In this document: positions 29,903 to 37,870 of the stretch, piece after piece
Layout: each line of letters starts with the position of its first letter
Numbering within the stretch: position 1 is the stretch's first letter
Assembly: GCA_020524245.1 (NCBI GenBank)
Contig: JAIVLN010000001.1
Location: forward strand, 372,001 to 436,000
DNA: 64,000 nt
Direction of reading: 5' to 3'
DNA from: Rossellomorea aquimaris
GTDB taxonomy: Bacteria; Bacillota; Bacilli; Bacillales; Fictibacillaceae
Notes under the pieces: generated by a model
What the model was told of the DNA's origin: nothing
Databases searched by the model: none
Seen by the model: the letters and a program-made list of their open reading frames with translations, nothing else
Position numbers and translations under genes: made by a program

Positions 29903-30952
29903 TTATACCATCATCTCTTTTAAAAATGGTTTTGCAGTCTCTGTAGAGATTTCTCCAGCACGTAACGCTTCTTGTATCGACATTTCTAACGTATACATAC
30001 CTAGTGCTTTACTTGTCTGCATCAAACTTTTAATTTGATAGATTTTTTCATTTCGAATCAAGTTGGAGATACCTGGATTATTGAGTAGCAATTCGGTGAC
30101 TAATTTTCTCCCATCCTTATTCCGGTTCGTCAACAAACGTTGCGACAATATCGATACCATGACGGATGCCAGCTGTACCCTGATTTGGGATTGTTGTGTA
30201 GCTGGAAAGACATCAATGATCCTGTCGATCGTTGAAGGTGCATCGGTCGTATGCAGGGTACCTAGAACGAGGTGGCCTGTTTCAGCAGCTGTAATTGCAG
30301 TAGAGATAGTCTCCAAGTCTCGCATCTCTCCGACAAGAATGATATCAGGATCCTGACGTAAGGCTGACCGGAGTCCTGTTGGGAAGCCATTCGTGTCTAA
30401 ACCGATTTCTCTTTGCAATATGACCGAATTGTTATGGCGATGTAAGTACTCGATTGGATCTTCAAGAGTAATGATATTACGGTTCATCGTTTGATTCACA
30501 TAGTTGATCATGGCAGCTAATGTGGTCGACTTTCCACTTCCTGTAGGGCCTGTAACCAATACGAGTCCTTGGGACTTTTGCATAATTTCCTTAACGGATG
30601 TCGGTAAACCGAGTTGATCAATTGATGGAATCTCATTTGGGATGATCCGAATGGCCAGACTGACACTAGATCGCTGGAAAAATGCATTAATTCTGAAACG
30701 AGAGACTCCTGTTATTCCGTAGGAAAAGTCCAGTTCCCCAATATCATTGAATTCCTTCCATTCTTCTTCATCCATAAGCTGTTTCGCGATGTACTCCGTA
30801 TCTTCCGGTGTCAATCGATCCATATCACGAGGAGATAACTCCCCATGAACACGAAATACTGGAACCAAACCACTCGATAAATGTACATCTGACGCTTTCA
30901 TCTCATGAGCTTGTATGAGCAGCTCATGAATCATTTCTAACGTGTAGTTCAT
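29903..30952 (-). CDS. pilT: Type IV pilus retraction ATPase PilT
   Basis: A 349-residue AAA-like ATPase with Walker A GPTGSGKSTTLAAMI, the Asp box ITLEDPIEYLH, Walker B ILVGEMRDLETI and His box GTLHTTDAPSTIDRIID. The retraction-specific C-terminal motif corresponds to GISNLIRNEK. PilT marks the system as retractile (twitching, DNA uptake or surface sensing) rather than a simple pseudopilus. Confidence 0.96.
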   Translation of the reverse strand: MNYTLEMIHELLIQAHEMKASDVHLSSGLVPVFRVHGELSPRDMDRLTPEDTEYIAKQLMDEEEWKEFNDIGELDFSYGITGVSRFRINAFFQRSSVSLAIRIIPNEIPSIDQLGLPTSVKEIMQKSQGLVLVTGPTGSGKSTTLAAMINYVNQTMNRNIITLEDPIEYLHRHNNSVILQREIGLDTNGFPTGLRSALRQDPDIILVGEMRDLETISTAITAAETGHLVLGTLHTTDAPSTIDRIIDVFPATQQSQIRVQLASVMVSILSQRLLTNRNKDGRKLVTELLLNNPGISNLIRNEKIYQIKSLMQTSKALGMYTLEMSIQEALRAGEISTETAKPFLKEMMV

Positions 30953-30963
30953 AACCTAACCCC

Positions 30964-32586
30964 CTATTCAGCCAATGCTACACCTATGACTTCTTCAATG
31001 GTCGTCAATCCTCTTTTTGCTTTTAACAAGCCATCATCAAAGAGCCACTTCGTATCATTTTCTTGAAAATGCTTTTTAATTGAATCATTTGACCTTTTAT
31101 GTAAAATCATCTCACGTATGATATCGTCCATTTGGATCACTTCATGAATAGGAATCCTTCTTTTAAAGCCCGATTGACGACAACTTTCGCATCCAGCACC
31201 ACGGTATAGTGTTTCGACTGAGAGGTTTCTTGTAAGGAAGATCTCTGTTTCTTTTTCAGAAGGAGTATAAGGTTCAATGCAATCTTTACAAATCTTTCTG
31301 ACTAGCCGCTGACCTACAATCCCTGTAACCGATGAGGCGATCAAGTAAGGTTCAATTCCCATATCAATCAAGCGCGTTATTGCACTTACTGCATCATTGG
31401 TATGGAGGGTAGATAAGACAAGGTGACCTGTTAAAGACGATTGTATGGCAATTTCAGCAGTTTCCGCGTCACGGATCTCCCCTACCATGATAATATTCGG
31501 ATCTTGTCGTAGTATGGAGCGAAGACCACTGGCAAATGTTAGCCCGACAGATGGATTCACTTGTATTTGATTGATTCCTTGTAGCTGGTACTCAACTGGA
31601 TCTTCAATCGTGATGATATTCACTTCCTCACGATTTAATCTGCTCAGTCCTGTGTATAAGGTCGATGTTTTCCCAGATCCCGTAGGACCTGTTAAGAGCA
31701 TCAAACCGTTCGGACGATCCAACAATGATTTGAAAACCTCTTCATTCTTTTCCGTAAAATGAAGTCCTGACATATTCAAATTCGTTTTCGTTAAATCGAG
31801 CAATCGAATAACCACTTTTTCACCATGCATGGTTGGTATGATCGAAATCCTCAAATCAACTTTACTCATATTGATCTTTAAGTTAATCCGACCATCTTGC
31901 GGAATTCTGAATTCGGTTATGTCGAGATCCGCCATCACTTTTATCCTGGAAATGATGGCACTTTGAAGTTTTTTCGACCACGTTTGCTCACTGCGAAGAA
32001 CGCCATCTACTCTGAATCGAACTAAGACTTGTTTTTCCTGTGGGTCTATATGTATATCACTTGCTAAGCTTTCCACCGCATCGGATAATATTTGGTCTAC
32101 GATTTTTACCGCTGAGGCATCCACTTCTTCTAAATTAGGGGTTCCATCAACTGTTTGTTTTTTTGAACTCCCGTACATTTTATTGATCGCTTTGATGATT
32201 TCTGTTCGACCTGCAATGACAGGCCTGATTTGAAAACCAGTGGAAAGTCTTAAGTCTTCAATGGCATAGAAGTCAAGTGGATCCGCCATTGCAATGACGA
32301 GCTGATCCTTTTCTTTTCTGATCGGTAGGTAAAGGTTTCTGCGAGCTATTTCTTTAGGAACAAGGGAAATGAGGCTGGTATCTATTTCTGTGTTAGTCAG
32401 ACGGACATGAGGAATTCCTAGTTGGAACTCTAGTACTTCAATCAACTTATTTTCTGTGATCAGTCCTCGGTCTACGAGAGCATCACCAAGCTTTTGGTTA
32501 CGAGGCTTATCCATTAATACTTCATCAAGCTGAGCTTGCGTAATCATTTCCTTACTTAAGAGAAGATCCCCTAGACGTATGTTCAT
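30964..32586 (-). CDS. pilB: Type IV pilus extension ATPase PilB
   Basis: A 540-residue GspE/PilB ATPase. N-terminal GspE-N domain (residues 1-140), Walker [17 protein letters not shown], Walker B IIMVGEIRDAETAEIA and the zinc-binding CKDC...CESC motif. It powers pilus polymerisation. It is the first gene of the minus-strand pilus operon and is divergent from the two minor pilin genes. Confidence 0.96.
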   Translation of the reverse strand: MNIRLGDLLLSKEMITQAQLDEVLMDKPRNQKLGDALVDRGLITENKLIEVLEFQLGIPHVRLTNTEIDTSLISLVPKEIARRNLYLPIRKEKDQLVIAMADPLDFYAIEDLRLSTGFQIRPVIAGRTEIIKAINKMYGSSKKQTVDGTPNLEEVDASAVKIVDQILSDAVESLASDIHIDPQEKQVLVRFRVDGVLRSEQTWSKKLQSAIISRIKVMADLDITEFRIPQDGRINLKINMSKVDLRISIIPTMHGEKVVIRLLDLTKTNLNMSGLHFTEKNEEVFKSLLDRPNGLMLLTGPTGSGKTSTLYTGLSRLNREEVNIITIEDPVEYQLQGINQIQVNPSVGLTFASGLRSILRQDPNIIMVGEIRDAETAEIAIQSSLTGHLVLSTLHTNDAVSAITRLIDMGIEPYLIASSVTGIVGQRLVRKICKDCIEPYTPSEKETEIFLTRNLSVETLYRGAGCESCRQSGFKRRIPIHEVIQMDDIIREMILHKRSNDSIKKHFQENDTKWLFDDGLLKAKRGLTTIEEVIGVALAE

Positions 32587-32624
32587 TCAATCACCCTTTG
32601 TTACTATGAAATATAGAATACTAT

Positions 32625-32666
32625 TTATCTATATCATAAATGAAAATAATGTTAAAATATAGATAA
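32625..32666. promoter_or_regulatory. Divergent pilB/pilV control region with a 10-bp inverted repeat
   Basis: The perfect repeat TTATCTATAT...ATATAGATAA (arms 32625-32634 and 32657-32666) brackets a candidate minus-strand promoter, -35 TTAACA (32650-32655), 16-base spacer, -10 TATAGA (32628-32633). One arm covers the -10 and the other lies next to the -35, the layout of an operator. The region is very AT-rich. Confidence 0.5.
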
Positions 32667-32688
32667 TTATGAAGAAAGTAGTTGAACG

Positions 32689-33057
32689 ATGATGATTCAT
32701 GATCAAAAGGGTATGTCTCTAATTGAAGTTCTCGTAACCATTGTCATTCTCGGCATTGTTTTTTCACTAATTTCTCAAACTACTAATTTTGTATCTACGG
32801 CCACCCGAATACATAATGATAAAGCAGAAGCAATTACGCTAGCCGAGCATGAATTGAACAACGCGTTGGATCTATTGAAGAATGGTACGACACCTTCCTC
32901 ATCAACCCAAAATGGATACATTGTTCAAGTACATATAAATGAAACTGGAACACAATCACCGAATCCTGCTACATCAAAGCATGTTTCATTATCCGGCGTC
33001 CATGTTGAAGCGAGTAAACCAAAAGTTGTCACGGTAACGGTTTCGTGGGGGGATTAA
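32689..33057 (+). CDS. Minor type IV prepilin, PilV/ComGD-like
   Basis: A 122-residue prepilin-like protein. The short leader MMIHDQKG is cleaved before MSLIEVLVTIVILG, with Glu5 conserved. The rest is a small Ser/Thr-rich globular domain. It is followed one base later by a second prepilin gene. Order and sequence fit a PilV-type minor pilin that primes the pilus, but a precise family cannot be assigned. Its ribosome-binding site is weak. Confidence 0.78.
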   Translation: MMIHDQKGMSLIEVLVTIVILGIVFSLISQTTNFVSTATRIHNDKAEAITLAEHELNNALDLLKNGTTPSSSTQNGYIVQVHINETGTQSPNPATSKHVSLSGVHVEASKPKVVTVTVSWGD

Positions 33058-33058
33058 C

Positions 33059-33568
33059 ATGAAAAACGAACGCGGTCTTACATTGATAGAACTTCTTGCG
33101 ACCATCACCATTTTTTCGATGATCGTTGGTGTCACTTATAGTCTTGTTACATATGTGCACGGTTCATGGACGCATGCAAATGGAATCTCACAGACGGAAT
33201 CCAAAGTACACGAGCTCCAAACCATCTTGACGAGGGAATTGTCATCTCCTACCACCGTCGAATATTCCAATGGCCAAATCCTGTTTCAAAATCATGATCA
33301 TTTCTTTTATAAATTACAGCTAGACGGAAACCAGTTATCACTCTATAAAGGAGAAGGTTCATACGCTTCTACTTCGTTAATCCATTCTTTTACATTACCC
33401 GTTAGTAAAGTAACAATGTTAAGTAAAAATAAAAGCGTCATTCCTAGTGGAACAACGCTTGAAGAAGGTTATGCCATACTCCGTTTCCATTATGTGAAAG
33501 AAGGGTTGAAAGAAAAGCCCTCTTCCATTGACTACACGGTGAACCTCTATGATCCTTCTACGGAATAA
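33059..33568 (+). CDS. Minor type IV prepilin, PilW/ComGF-like
   Basis: A 169-residue prepilin with leader MKNERG cleaved before LTLIELLATITIF, Glu5 conserved, and a globular domain of about 130 residues resembling PilW/PulJ. It starts one base after the PilV-like stop, so the pair is co-translated. Its 3' end overlaps by 11 bp the end of the convergent PilX-like gene. Confidence 0.78.
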   Translation: MKNERGLTLIELLATITIFSMIVGVTYSLVTYVHGSWTHANGISQTESKVHELQTILTRELSSPTTVEYSNGQILFQNHDHFFYKLQLDGNQLSLYKGEGSYASTSLIHSFTLPVSKVTMLSKNKSVIPSGTTLEEGYAILRFHYVKEGLKEKPSSIDYTVNLYDPSTE

Positions 33569-34577
33569 GAATCCCTGTTTTTTCTTTTAATATTTGATCT
33601 TTTGCATAGAGACTACTATTGAGGATCTCTATGTTTTTTCCAGGAGTATTTGGTGAAATTGCCATCGCACTCTTATGGACAAAACTTAATTCCCAACCTG
33701 CAAAAATATAAATATCACGTTGTGAAGACAATCTTGAATTTTCAATCGTGATATTGCCTTTAGGAGCATGGATGACCATGTTCCTCTCTGCGCTATTTCC
33801 AGTAGTTTCAAGTGTCACATTGGACATGAAGATGTCTCCAGAACTGGAATATACGCGAACATTATAGTCTTCATAGTGCCCTTCATTTCCATTAAAAGTA
33901 GATTCAATCGTATAATTCCCTTCGAAGCGAACAAACCCTTTTGCAGCGATATTGAAGATTCTATGATCCCTGTAAAAACTTCCTTCATCCGAAACATCAT
34001 AAACCGTTATATCTCCATGGTAGGGTCCATTTTCATCCACCATATCAAGATAAGTTTCAAAAGAGACGTATATTTTATCCTGGTGGAGATAAACGTGTTG
34101 ACCGGGACCTCTTCCAGTCGTTTCAACAACCTTCATTTCATGTTCTGTGTAAAACTTTTCACCTGGGTCTTTCTGATGATTATGATTGTAATCCCCCGAT
34201 ACTCCTTGTACAACGAATGTATATTCCCCGACATACGTTTTCATTTGGTTTAATGTTAGAGGATTTTCGTCTTGATCTAACGCATATTGATACAAATCTA
34301 AGCTTCCTTTAGACTGATTTAGAATAGAGATGGGATCTTGCGTCAAATAATTGTTTTGGATCAAATAGTCGACCTTTTCTAATTGGCTCTGACTTTGGAA
34401 AGCTTCCATCGTACTTACTACGATATTGACGGCTTGCTTTTGATGAACCATTCTTGAATCGTTTAACAGGAGTTTATTGTACATGGAATATGCAGCTGGT
34501 ACGAGCAAACCAATTACCATAATAACCATCAACACGATAACCAGGACCCCGCCTTGGTTTGATTTTAGATGAAACAT
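33558..34577 (-). CDS. PilX-like membrane-anchored protein with probable beta-helical passenger
   Basis: A 339-residue protein. A short basic leader ends QGG and runs into one hydrophobic helix (VLVIVLMVIMVIGLLVPAAYSMYN), as in PilX/GspK-type minor pilins; the usual Glu5 is missing. The C-terminal half has repeated short strands with Asn turns (NVTLETT, NITIENS, RDIYIFAG, NIEILNSS), typical of right-handed beta-helices or adhesin-like stalks. The ATG at 34577 has GAGGG eight bases upstream; the longer frame has no site. It may form or carry the pilus tip. No named family is recognised. Confidence 0.7.
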   Translation of the reverse strand: MFHLKSNQGGVLVIVLMVIMVIGLLVPAAYSMYNKLLLNDSRMVHQKQAVNIVVSTMEAFQSQSQLEKVDYLIQNNYLTQDPISILNQSKGSLDLYQYALDQDENPLTLNQMKTYVGEYTFVVQGVSGDYNHNHQKDPGEKFYTEHEMKVVETTGRGPGQHVYLHQDKIYVSFETYLDMVDENGPYHGDITVYDVSDEGSFYRDHRIFNIAAKGFVRFEGNYTIESTFNGNEGHYEDYNVRVYSSSGDIFMSNVTLETTGNSAERNMVIHAPKGNITIENSRLSSQRDIYIFAGWELSFVHKSAMAISPNTPGKNIEILNSSLYAKDQILKEKTGILIP

Positions 34578-34654
34578 ACAACCACCCTCAAAATATGTAT
34601 CTACCAAAATTATCTAGTAAACTGTGCCAAATGAAAAGAAGAAACTTAAAATTT

Positions 34655-34694
34655 ATCTGTAAAAAAGAGCTGACCACTATTGGTGCAGCTCTTT
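34655..34694 (-). terminator. Terminator of the diguanylate cyclase gene
   Basis: On the minus strand AAGAGCTG-CACCAATAGTGGT-CAGCTCTT is followed by TTTTTAC, eight bases after the stop codon of the GGDEF gene. Confidence 0.88.
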
Positions 34695-34701
34695 ATAACT
34701 A

Positions 34702-36399
34702 TCATCCGATATAACTCGCGACTTTGTTTCTGCCTTTTTGTTTGGCTCCTGTATACATCGCACGGTCGGCATTTCGGATCAATGTCAAAGGATCTTCTCC
34801 TTGTTCTGGTGCTGTTGATACTCCGATGCTCACCGTAATGTTAATGGTTTTACTTCTGAAGTCGCCTAAGTCATTTTTAATTCGGAAGGCATGGGTCGAA
34901 ATATCTTCTCGTATCGCTTCCGCTAACTCCAAGCATTCATGATGCTCCAAGTCAGGCAAGAGAATAACGAATTCTTCCCCTCCATACCGTGCTACCGTTC
35001 CGTGTTGACCGATCATTTGCACAAGACGATCAGCGACCTGACATAATACGATGTTTCCTGCCTGGTGACCGAACGTATCATTCACCTTTTTGAAATGGTC
35101 GATATCCAACAGAATCAGTGAAAAAGGCTTCCTGTTCTTTTCATATTGTTCATACATTTCCGCCAGCTTGTCCTCGAAGTAACGATAATTATACAGATTC
35201 GTGAGATGACAGCGTTCACTTTTATTTTTGGTCACTTCATAATTCCTTGCTTTATCAACAGCAACTGCCAAGTAGTTAGACAAAATTTCGAGAATCATGA
35301 CATGCGCTTTTTCGAAGGCCCTCTTCTGTGTGGATGCAACTGTAATCACACCTACAACCTCATAATTTCGAATCATCGGGACGGATACGACTGATTGAGT
35401 CGTGATGGGCAGAAACCCTTTTGTGTACTTCCGCCATTGATGTCTTCCCTCAAACCTCATACTATGACCGCTCTCCCAAACCTTTCCACTGATGCCTTCC
35501 CCTCTGAATAGATAAGGCAAGTCCACACTTTGGGCACGTTGGGCTTCATATTTCCGGATGATTTTCAGCTGCTGATCGTCTTCAATATCCAATATGTATG
35601 CATAATCGACCTTTAGCATTTTGGTAATTCGCGAGAGGTATATATCTAAAATCTCATCAACCTTCAAGCTTTCCGTCAATTCTTGCCCAATTTTACTGGT
35701 GAATTTCAATAAGTGGTTGATTTTTTGACTGGAATGATACATACGCATAATGAGTGAAAGGACGACAAATGGTACACCTACAAAGAGAATCGCACTCGTA
35801 CCGAGCTGGGAATAAAGGATATAGAAAGTGATTCCAACCGGCAAAATGAACATTTCCATGAGCATTTCCCACAGGAAACCTTTATCAAGTAAAGAACTGT
35901 TTTCTCTGTATAATTCTTTCCTTAAGAAGTAGAGGACAAGATGGTTCGTTAGAATGGCGGTGACCGAATAGCCAATTACCGGTAAAATCGCAGGATACTC
36001 GTTCATACCAAGTCCACCGATTTCTCCGCCTAATAGATAATAGACGATGGCAGCAGCACAAGAAACGATCATGAACATGAGTGAGCTGGTACCTAAACGA
36101 TAGAGAGGATACCTCAATTTCATAATTGAAACGGCGATCGTCACTTGGACGAGAACGAGCTCCACCAAAAGTCCGAATTGTAAAAAGACCGCCAAAGATA
36201 TCCCCTGAATAAATGAGATATTCGTCCCTTTTACCTGGATTGGGAACAATGCAACAACGATCATCAGGATCAACATACCGATAATATCGAACCAATAACC
36301 TTGTAAAGAAGGGATAGAGAAAGAAATGAAAGCATACAAAACCACTGCCCAAGCAGCGCCAAATATCAATGCCAGCAAACGTTTCGCATTCTTACTCAC
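34702..36399 (-). CDS. Membrane-anchored GAF-GGDEF diguanylate cyclase
   Basis: A 565-residue protein. Seven or eight hydrophobic segments occupy about residues 1-225, a GAF-like sensor domain covers about 235-390, and the GGDEF domain about 400-562 with the active motif RYGGEEF (Gly473-Phe477) and IDHFKKVNDTFGHQAGN. The residues where an inhibitory I-site RxxD would be read GQHG, so product inhibition at that site is unlikely. The start is GTG with GGGGGG upstream. It should make c-di-GMP; the adjacent pilus genes suggest a link to pilus control. Confidence 0.9.
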   Translation of the reverse strand: MSKNAKRLLALIFGAAWAVVLYAFISFSIPSLQGYWFDIIGMLILMIVVALFPIQVKGTNISFIQGISLAVFLQFGLLVELVLVQVTIAVSIMKLRYPLYRLGTSSLMFMIVSCAAAIVYYLLGGEIGGLGMNEYPAILPVIGYSVTAILTNHLVLYFLRKELYRENSSLLDKGFLWEMLMEMFILPVGITFYILYSQLGTSAILFVGVPFVVLSLIMRMYHSSQKINHLLKFTSKIGQELTESLKVDEILDIYLSRITKMLKVDYAYILDIEDDQQLKIIRKYEAQRAQSVDLPYLFRGEGISGKVWESGHSMRFEGRHQWRKYTKGFLPITTQSVVSVPMIRNYEVVGVITVASTQKRAFEKAHVMILEILSNYLAVAVDKARNYEVTKNKSERCHLTNLYNYRYFEDKLAEMYEQYEKNRKPFSLILLDIDHFKKVNDTFGHQAGNIVLCQVADRLVQMIGQHGTVARYGGEEFVILLPDLEHHECLELAEAIREDISTHAFRIKNDLGDFRSKTINITVSIGVSTAPEQGEDPLTLIRNADRAMYTGAKQKGRNKVASYIG

Positions 36400-36466
36400 C
36401 CGTATCCCCCCTTTTTATATTTTTTAGTGCTGAATTGTGACTAACGTACTAGTTTTCTTTTCTCAT

Positions 36467-36496
36467 ATTTTAACAAACTATTCGAAATATTGTCAC
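36467..36496 (-). promoter_or_regulatory. Candidate promoter of the diguanylate cyclase gene
   Basis: On the minus strand GTGACA, an 18-base spacer and TAAAAT, about 70 bases upstream of the GTG start and just after the folC stop. Confidence 0.5.
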
Positions 36497-36508
36497 CAAA
36501 AATTTACT

Positions 36509-37807
36509 TTATTTTTTATTTTTAAAAAATTCTCGTATGGTTGAAATGAAGTAGAGAGAACCCGTTATAATCAATACCGAGTGTTCATCCACTTTTTCCA
36601 GTTCATTCTGTATCGCAACTTCGTAATTCTCAGCTAGGTCTTTGTTCTTAAATGAGCATTTGTCATAAAGTGATTCCGCTGAACTAGCACGGTGGAAATC
36701 AAATGATGTGAAGGTGATATGATCGATGGTATCGTATAGTATTGAAAGCATTTCCTCTACAGGCTTATCCTTCAAAGCACTGAAAATCAACCTCTTCTTA
36801 TGATTAGGATAATGTGTTTGCATCGTCTGTTTCAGACTCTCTACACCTTCTTTATTGTGTGCCCCGTCTAAAATGACCAACGGATGATCACTTATCGTCT
36901 CAAAACGGCCCGGCCAAGAAGCTCTCTTCAATCCCTTTTCCATGTGTTGTTTCAAAATAACGAATCTCGACTCTTGTTGAAGCTTCTCCAATAAGACGAC
37001 CGCCATGGAAGCATTTTTCACTTGGTGAAAGCCACTCATACCGATCTCTAGTTCGTTGTACACGTTTGATGGAGTCTTTACTGAAAATCGCTCCCCATCA
37101 GCGAGAACCTTATGTCCAGTGATGAAGTAATCGACATCCAATCGGGTCAAGTCCACCTGTTTTTTTTCTGCTTGTTCTTCAATGATGTCCACTGCTTCCT
37201 GTTGTTCTACACCCGTCACCATTGGTACGTTCGTTTTCATGATGCCACTTTTTTCGAATGCAATTTCCGCTAAAGTCTCTCCTAAAATGGCGGTGTGATC
37301 GTAACCGATATTCGTAATCCCTGTCAGAATAGGTGTAATTACGTTCGTCGAATCAAATCGACCACCGAGACCCGTTTCAAATAGGATGACATCGGGTTGT
37401 TGATGTCGAGCGAAATAAACGATCGCTAACGTTGTTACGACCTCAAATTCTGTTGGAGTACCCATCTCGGTTTCAGCCACTTTTTCTACAACAGGTCGGA
37501 CTTCATTGGCTACTTTTACGAGATCCTCATCTGGAATAGGTTTACCGTTGATGGAAATCCGTTCGTTGAATTGCTCAATATAAGGTGATGTAAACGTACC
37601 TACTGAATATCCCGCTTCTTCCAAAACACATCGCATGTATGTGACGGTAGAGCCTTTTCCATTCGTACCTGCGATATGGACCGAGGTCAGTTCCTGTTCA
37701 GGGTTCCCGAGTTCTTCCAGCATTTTTTCCATACGTGTAAGACCAGGTTTCATGCCGAATGCAAGCAGTTCATGAATCCAGTGCAACGTTTCTTCATATG
37801 TTTTCAT
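36509..37807 (-). CDS. folC: Folylpolyglutamate synthase / dihydrofolate synthase
   Basis: A 432-residue Mur-ligase family enzyme with the P-loop AGTNGKGSTVTYM, ETGLGGRFDSTNVI, GYDHTAILGETLAEIAFEK and VILDGAHNKEGV. It adds glutamate to folates. It follows valS by about 60 bases, as in B. subtilis, where comC is next; here the pilus locus lies between. Confidence 0.97.
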   Translation of the reverse strand: MKTYEETLHWIHELLAFGMKPGLTRMEKMLEELGNPEQELTSVHIAGTNGKGSTVTYMRCVLEEAGYSVGTFTSPYIEQFNERISINGKPIPDEDLVKVANEVRPVVEKVAETEMGTPTEFEVVTTLAIVYFARHQQPDVILFETGLGGRFDSTNVITPILTGITNIGYDHTAILGETLAEIAFEKSGIMKTNVPMVTGVEQQEAVDIIEEQAEKKQVDLTRLDVDYFITGHKVLADGERFSVKTPSNVYNELEIGMSGFHQVKNASMAVVLLEKLQQESRFVILKQHMEKGLKRASWPGRFETISDHPLVILDGAHNKEGVESLKQTMQTHYPNHKKRLIFSALKDKPVEEMLSILYDTIDHITFTSFDFHRASSAESLYDKCSFKNKDLAENYEVAIQNELEKVDEHSVLIITGSLYFISTIREFFKNKK

Positions 37808-37835
37808 ATTAAAAACTCCTATGTAACTATGAAGA

Positions 37836-37859
37836 AGACGAATCTTGTTCGATTCGTCT
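37836..37859 (-). terminator. Hairpin between valS and folC
   Basis: On the minus strand AGACGAATC-GAACAA-GATTCGTCT has a 9-bp perfect stem but only a weak T-tract (TCTTC). It may be a weak terminator, so that folC partly depends on read-through. Confidence 0.55.
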
Positions 37860-37870
37860 CCTTCCGCAAG

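Noticed and set aside
25384-36399. A PilQ-type secretin gene
   Set aside because: None found in the pilus region; this is expected because a monoderm has no outer membrane.
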